Shown here: positions 5,866 to 6,005 of the stretch, one piece after another
Numbering within the stretch: the first letter of the stretch is position 1
Layout of the letters: each line of letters opens with the position of its first letter
Source of the DNA: Bacteroidales bacterium
Lineage (GTDB): Bacteria > Bacteroidota > Bacteroidia > Bacteroidales > B18-G4
Assembly (NCBI GenBank): GCA_023145125.1
Contig: JAGLEK010000055.1
Coordinates: 1-6,005 of the forward strand
Direction of reading: 5' to 3'
DNA length: 6,005 nucleotides
The notes under the pieces: model-generated
What the model saw: the letters and a program-made list of their open reading frames with translations, nothing else
Databases searched by the model: none
What the model was told of the DNA's origin: nothing
Program-made: the position numbers and the translations under genes

Positions 5866-6005
5866 ATGGCAAAAACCACGAAGAAAGCACCTGCATCCAC
5901 TGCAAAGAAAACTACAGCAGTTAAGAAAACTCCGGCCAAAAAGAAACCGGTAGCCAAAAAGGAAGCTGTAGCAAAAAAAACACCTGTAGCTAAGAAAGCA
6001 CCTGT
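5866..6005 (+). CDS. Lys/Ala/Pro-rich protein, 5' part only
   Basis: An open frame begins with ATG 23 bp after the nif3 stop and runs off the window after 46 codons. A weak GAGCGGA stretch (5858-5864) lies just before the ATG. The visible N-terminus is MAKTTKKAPASTAKK followed by low-complexity Lys, Ala, Thr, Pro and Val, with no acidic residue except one Glu at position 33. From residue 28 the pattern is a six-residue repeat, PVAKKE, AVAKKT, PVAKKA. Such tails occur at the N-termini of histone H1-like proteins, DksA/TraR-type regulators and other nucleic acid-binding proteins. In many Bacteroidota the gene after nif3 encodes a C4-type zinc-ribbon (DUF164) protein, so this may be the basic extension of that protein. 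This is inference from context; the folded part is outside the window. Confidence 0.7.
   Translation, partial: MAKTTKKAPASTAKKTTAVKKTPAKKKPVAKKEAVAKKTPVAKKAP
5947..6005 (+). repeat. 18-bp imperfect in-frame tandem repeat
   Basis: Three units of 18 bp start at 5947, 5965 and 5983, with the beginning of a fourth at 6001. Each has the core GTAGCnAAnAAn and encodes (P/A)VAKK(E/T/A). The third positions differ between units, so the repeat is partly diverged at DNA level while the peptide stays the same. The array continues beyond the window. Confidence 0.75.

Noticed and set aside
5399..5905. Minus-strand open frame of 168 codons
   Set aside because: It lies opposite the C-terminal part of the well-supported nif3 gene, has no recognisable domain and its composition (many Cys, His, Phe) is that of an antisense shadow.
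1..6005. A hidden defence, mobile or biosynthetic system
   Set aside because: Nearly all of the window is covered by ordinary housekeeping or envelope genes; there are no integrase, transposase, toxin, nuclease or repeat-spacer signals.

Overview
The window looks like a chromosomal housekeeping segment from a member of the Bacteroidota, probably Bacteroidales or a relative. Four things point that way: lipid A genes of the Bacteroidota type, a DUF4369/TlpA-like lipoprotein, several upstream boxes matching the Bacteroidota -7 consensus TAnnTTTG, and the absence of strong Shine-Dalgarno sequences. I see no RNA gene, insertion sequence, phage gene, CRISPR array or complete novel system. This assignment rests on reading motifs, not on a database search.

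Layout from left to right. A minus-strand pair occupies 13-2021: a lipoprotein with a thioredoxin fold that has lost its redox cysteines, followed 35 bp downstream by an LpxH-type UDP-2,3-diacylglucosamine hydrolase. The lpxH-like gene ends inside a 7-bp tandem repeat at the window edge. A 155-bp divergent spacer (2022-2176) separates this pair from a plus-strand gene for a secreted protein of unknown function (2177-2698). That gene overlaps, tail to tail by 20 bp, the end of a second minus-strand operon (2679-4530). This operon consists of lpxK (tetraacyldisaccharide 4'-kinase) followed by a purine nucleoside phosphorylase whose start lies inside lpxK. A 217-bp divergent spacer (4531-4747) holds the best promoter candidates. 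On its right are a plus-strand Nif3-family gene (4748-5842) and, 23 bp later, the start of a gene for a Lys/Ala/Pro-rich protein that runs off the window.

How the genes work together: LpxH and LpxK carry out two steps of lipid A synthesis (UDP-diacylglucosamine to lipid X, and 4'-phosphorylation of the tetraacyl disaccharide), but they lie in separate transcription units. The purine nucleoside phosphorylase belongs to purine salvage and is linked to lpxK only by gene overlap. No intergenic stretch reaches 300 bp. The points most worth a second look are the cysteine-less thioredoxin-fold lipoprotein, an Asn-to-Asp change in the base-recognition site of the phosphorylase, the heptamer repeat that supplies the lpxH stop codon, the nested or overlapping gene ends, and an 11-bp direct repeat in the lpxK/nif3 spacer.
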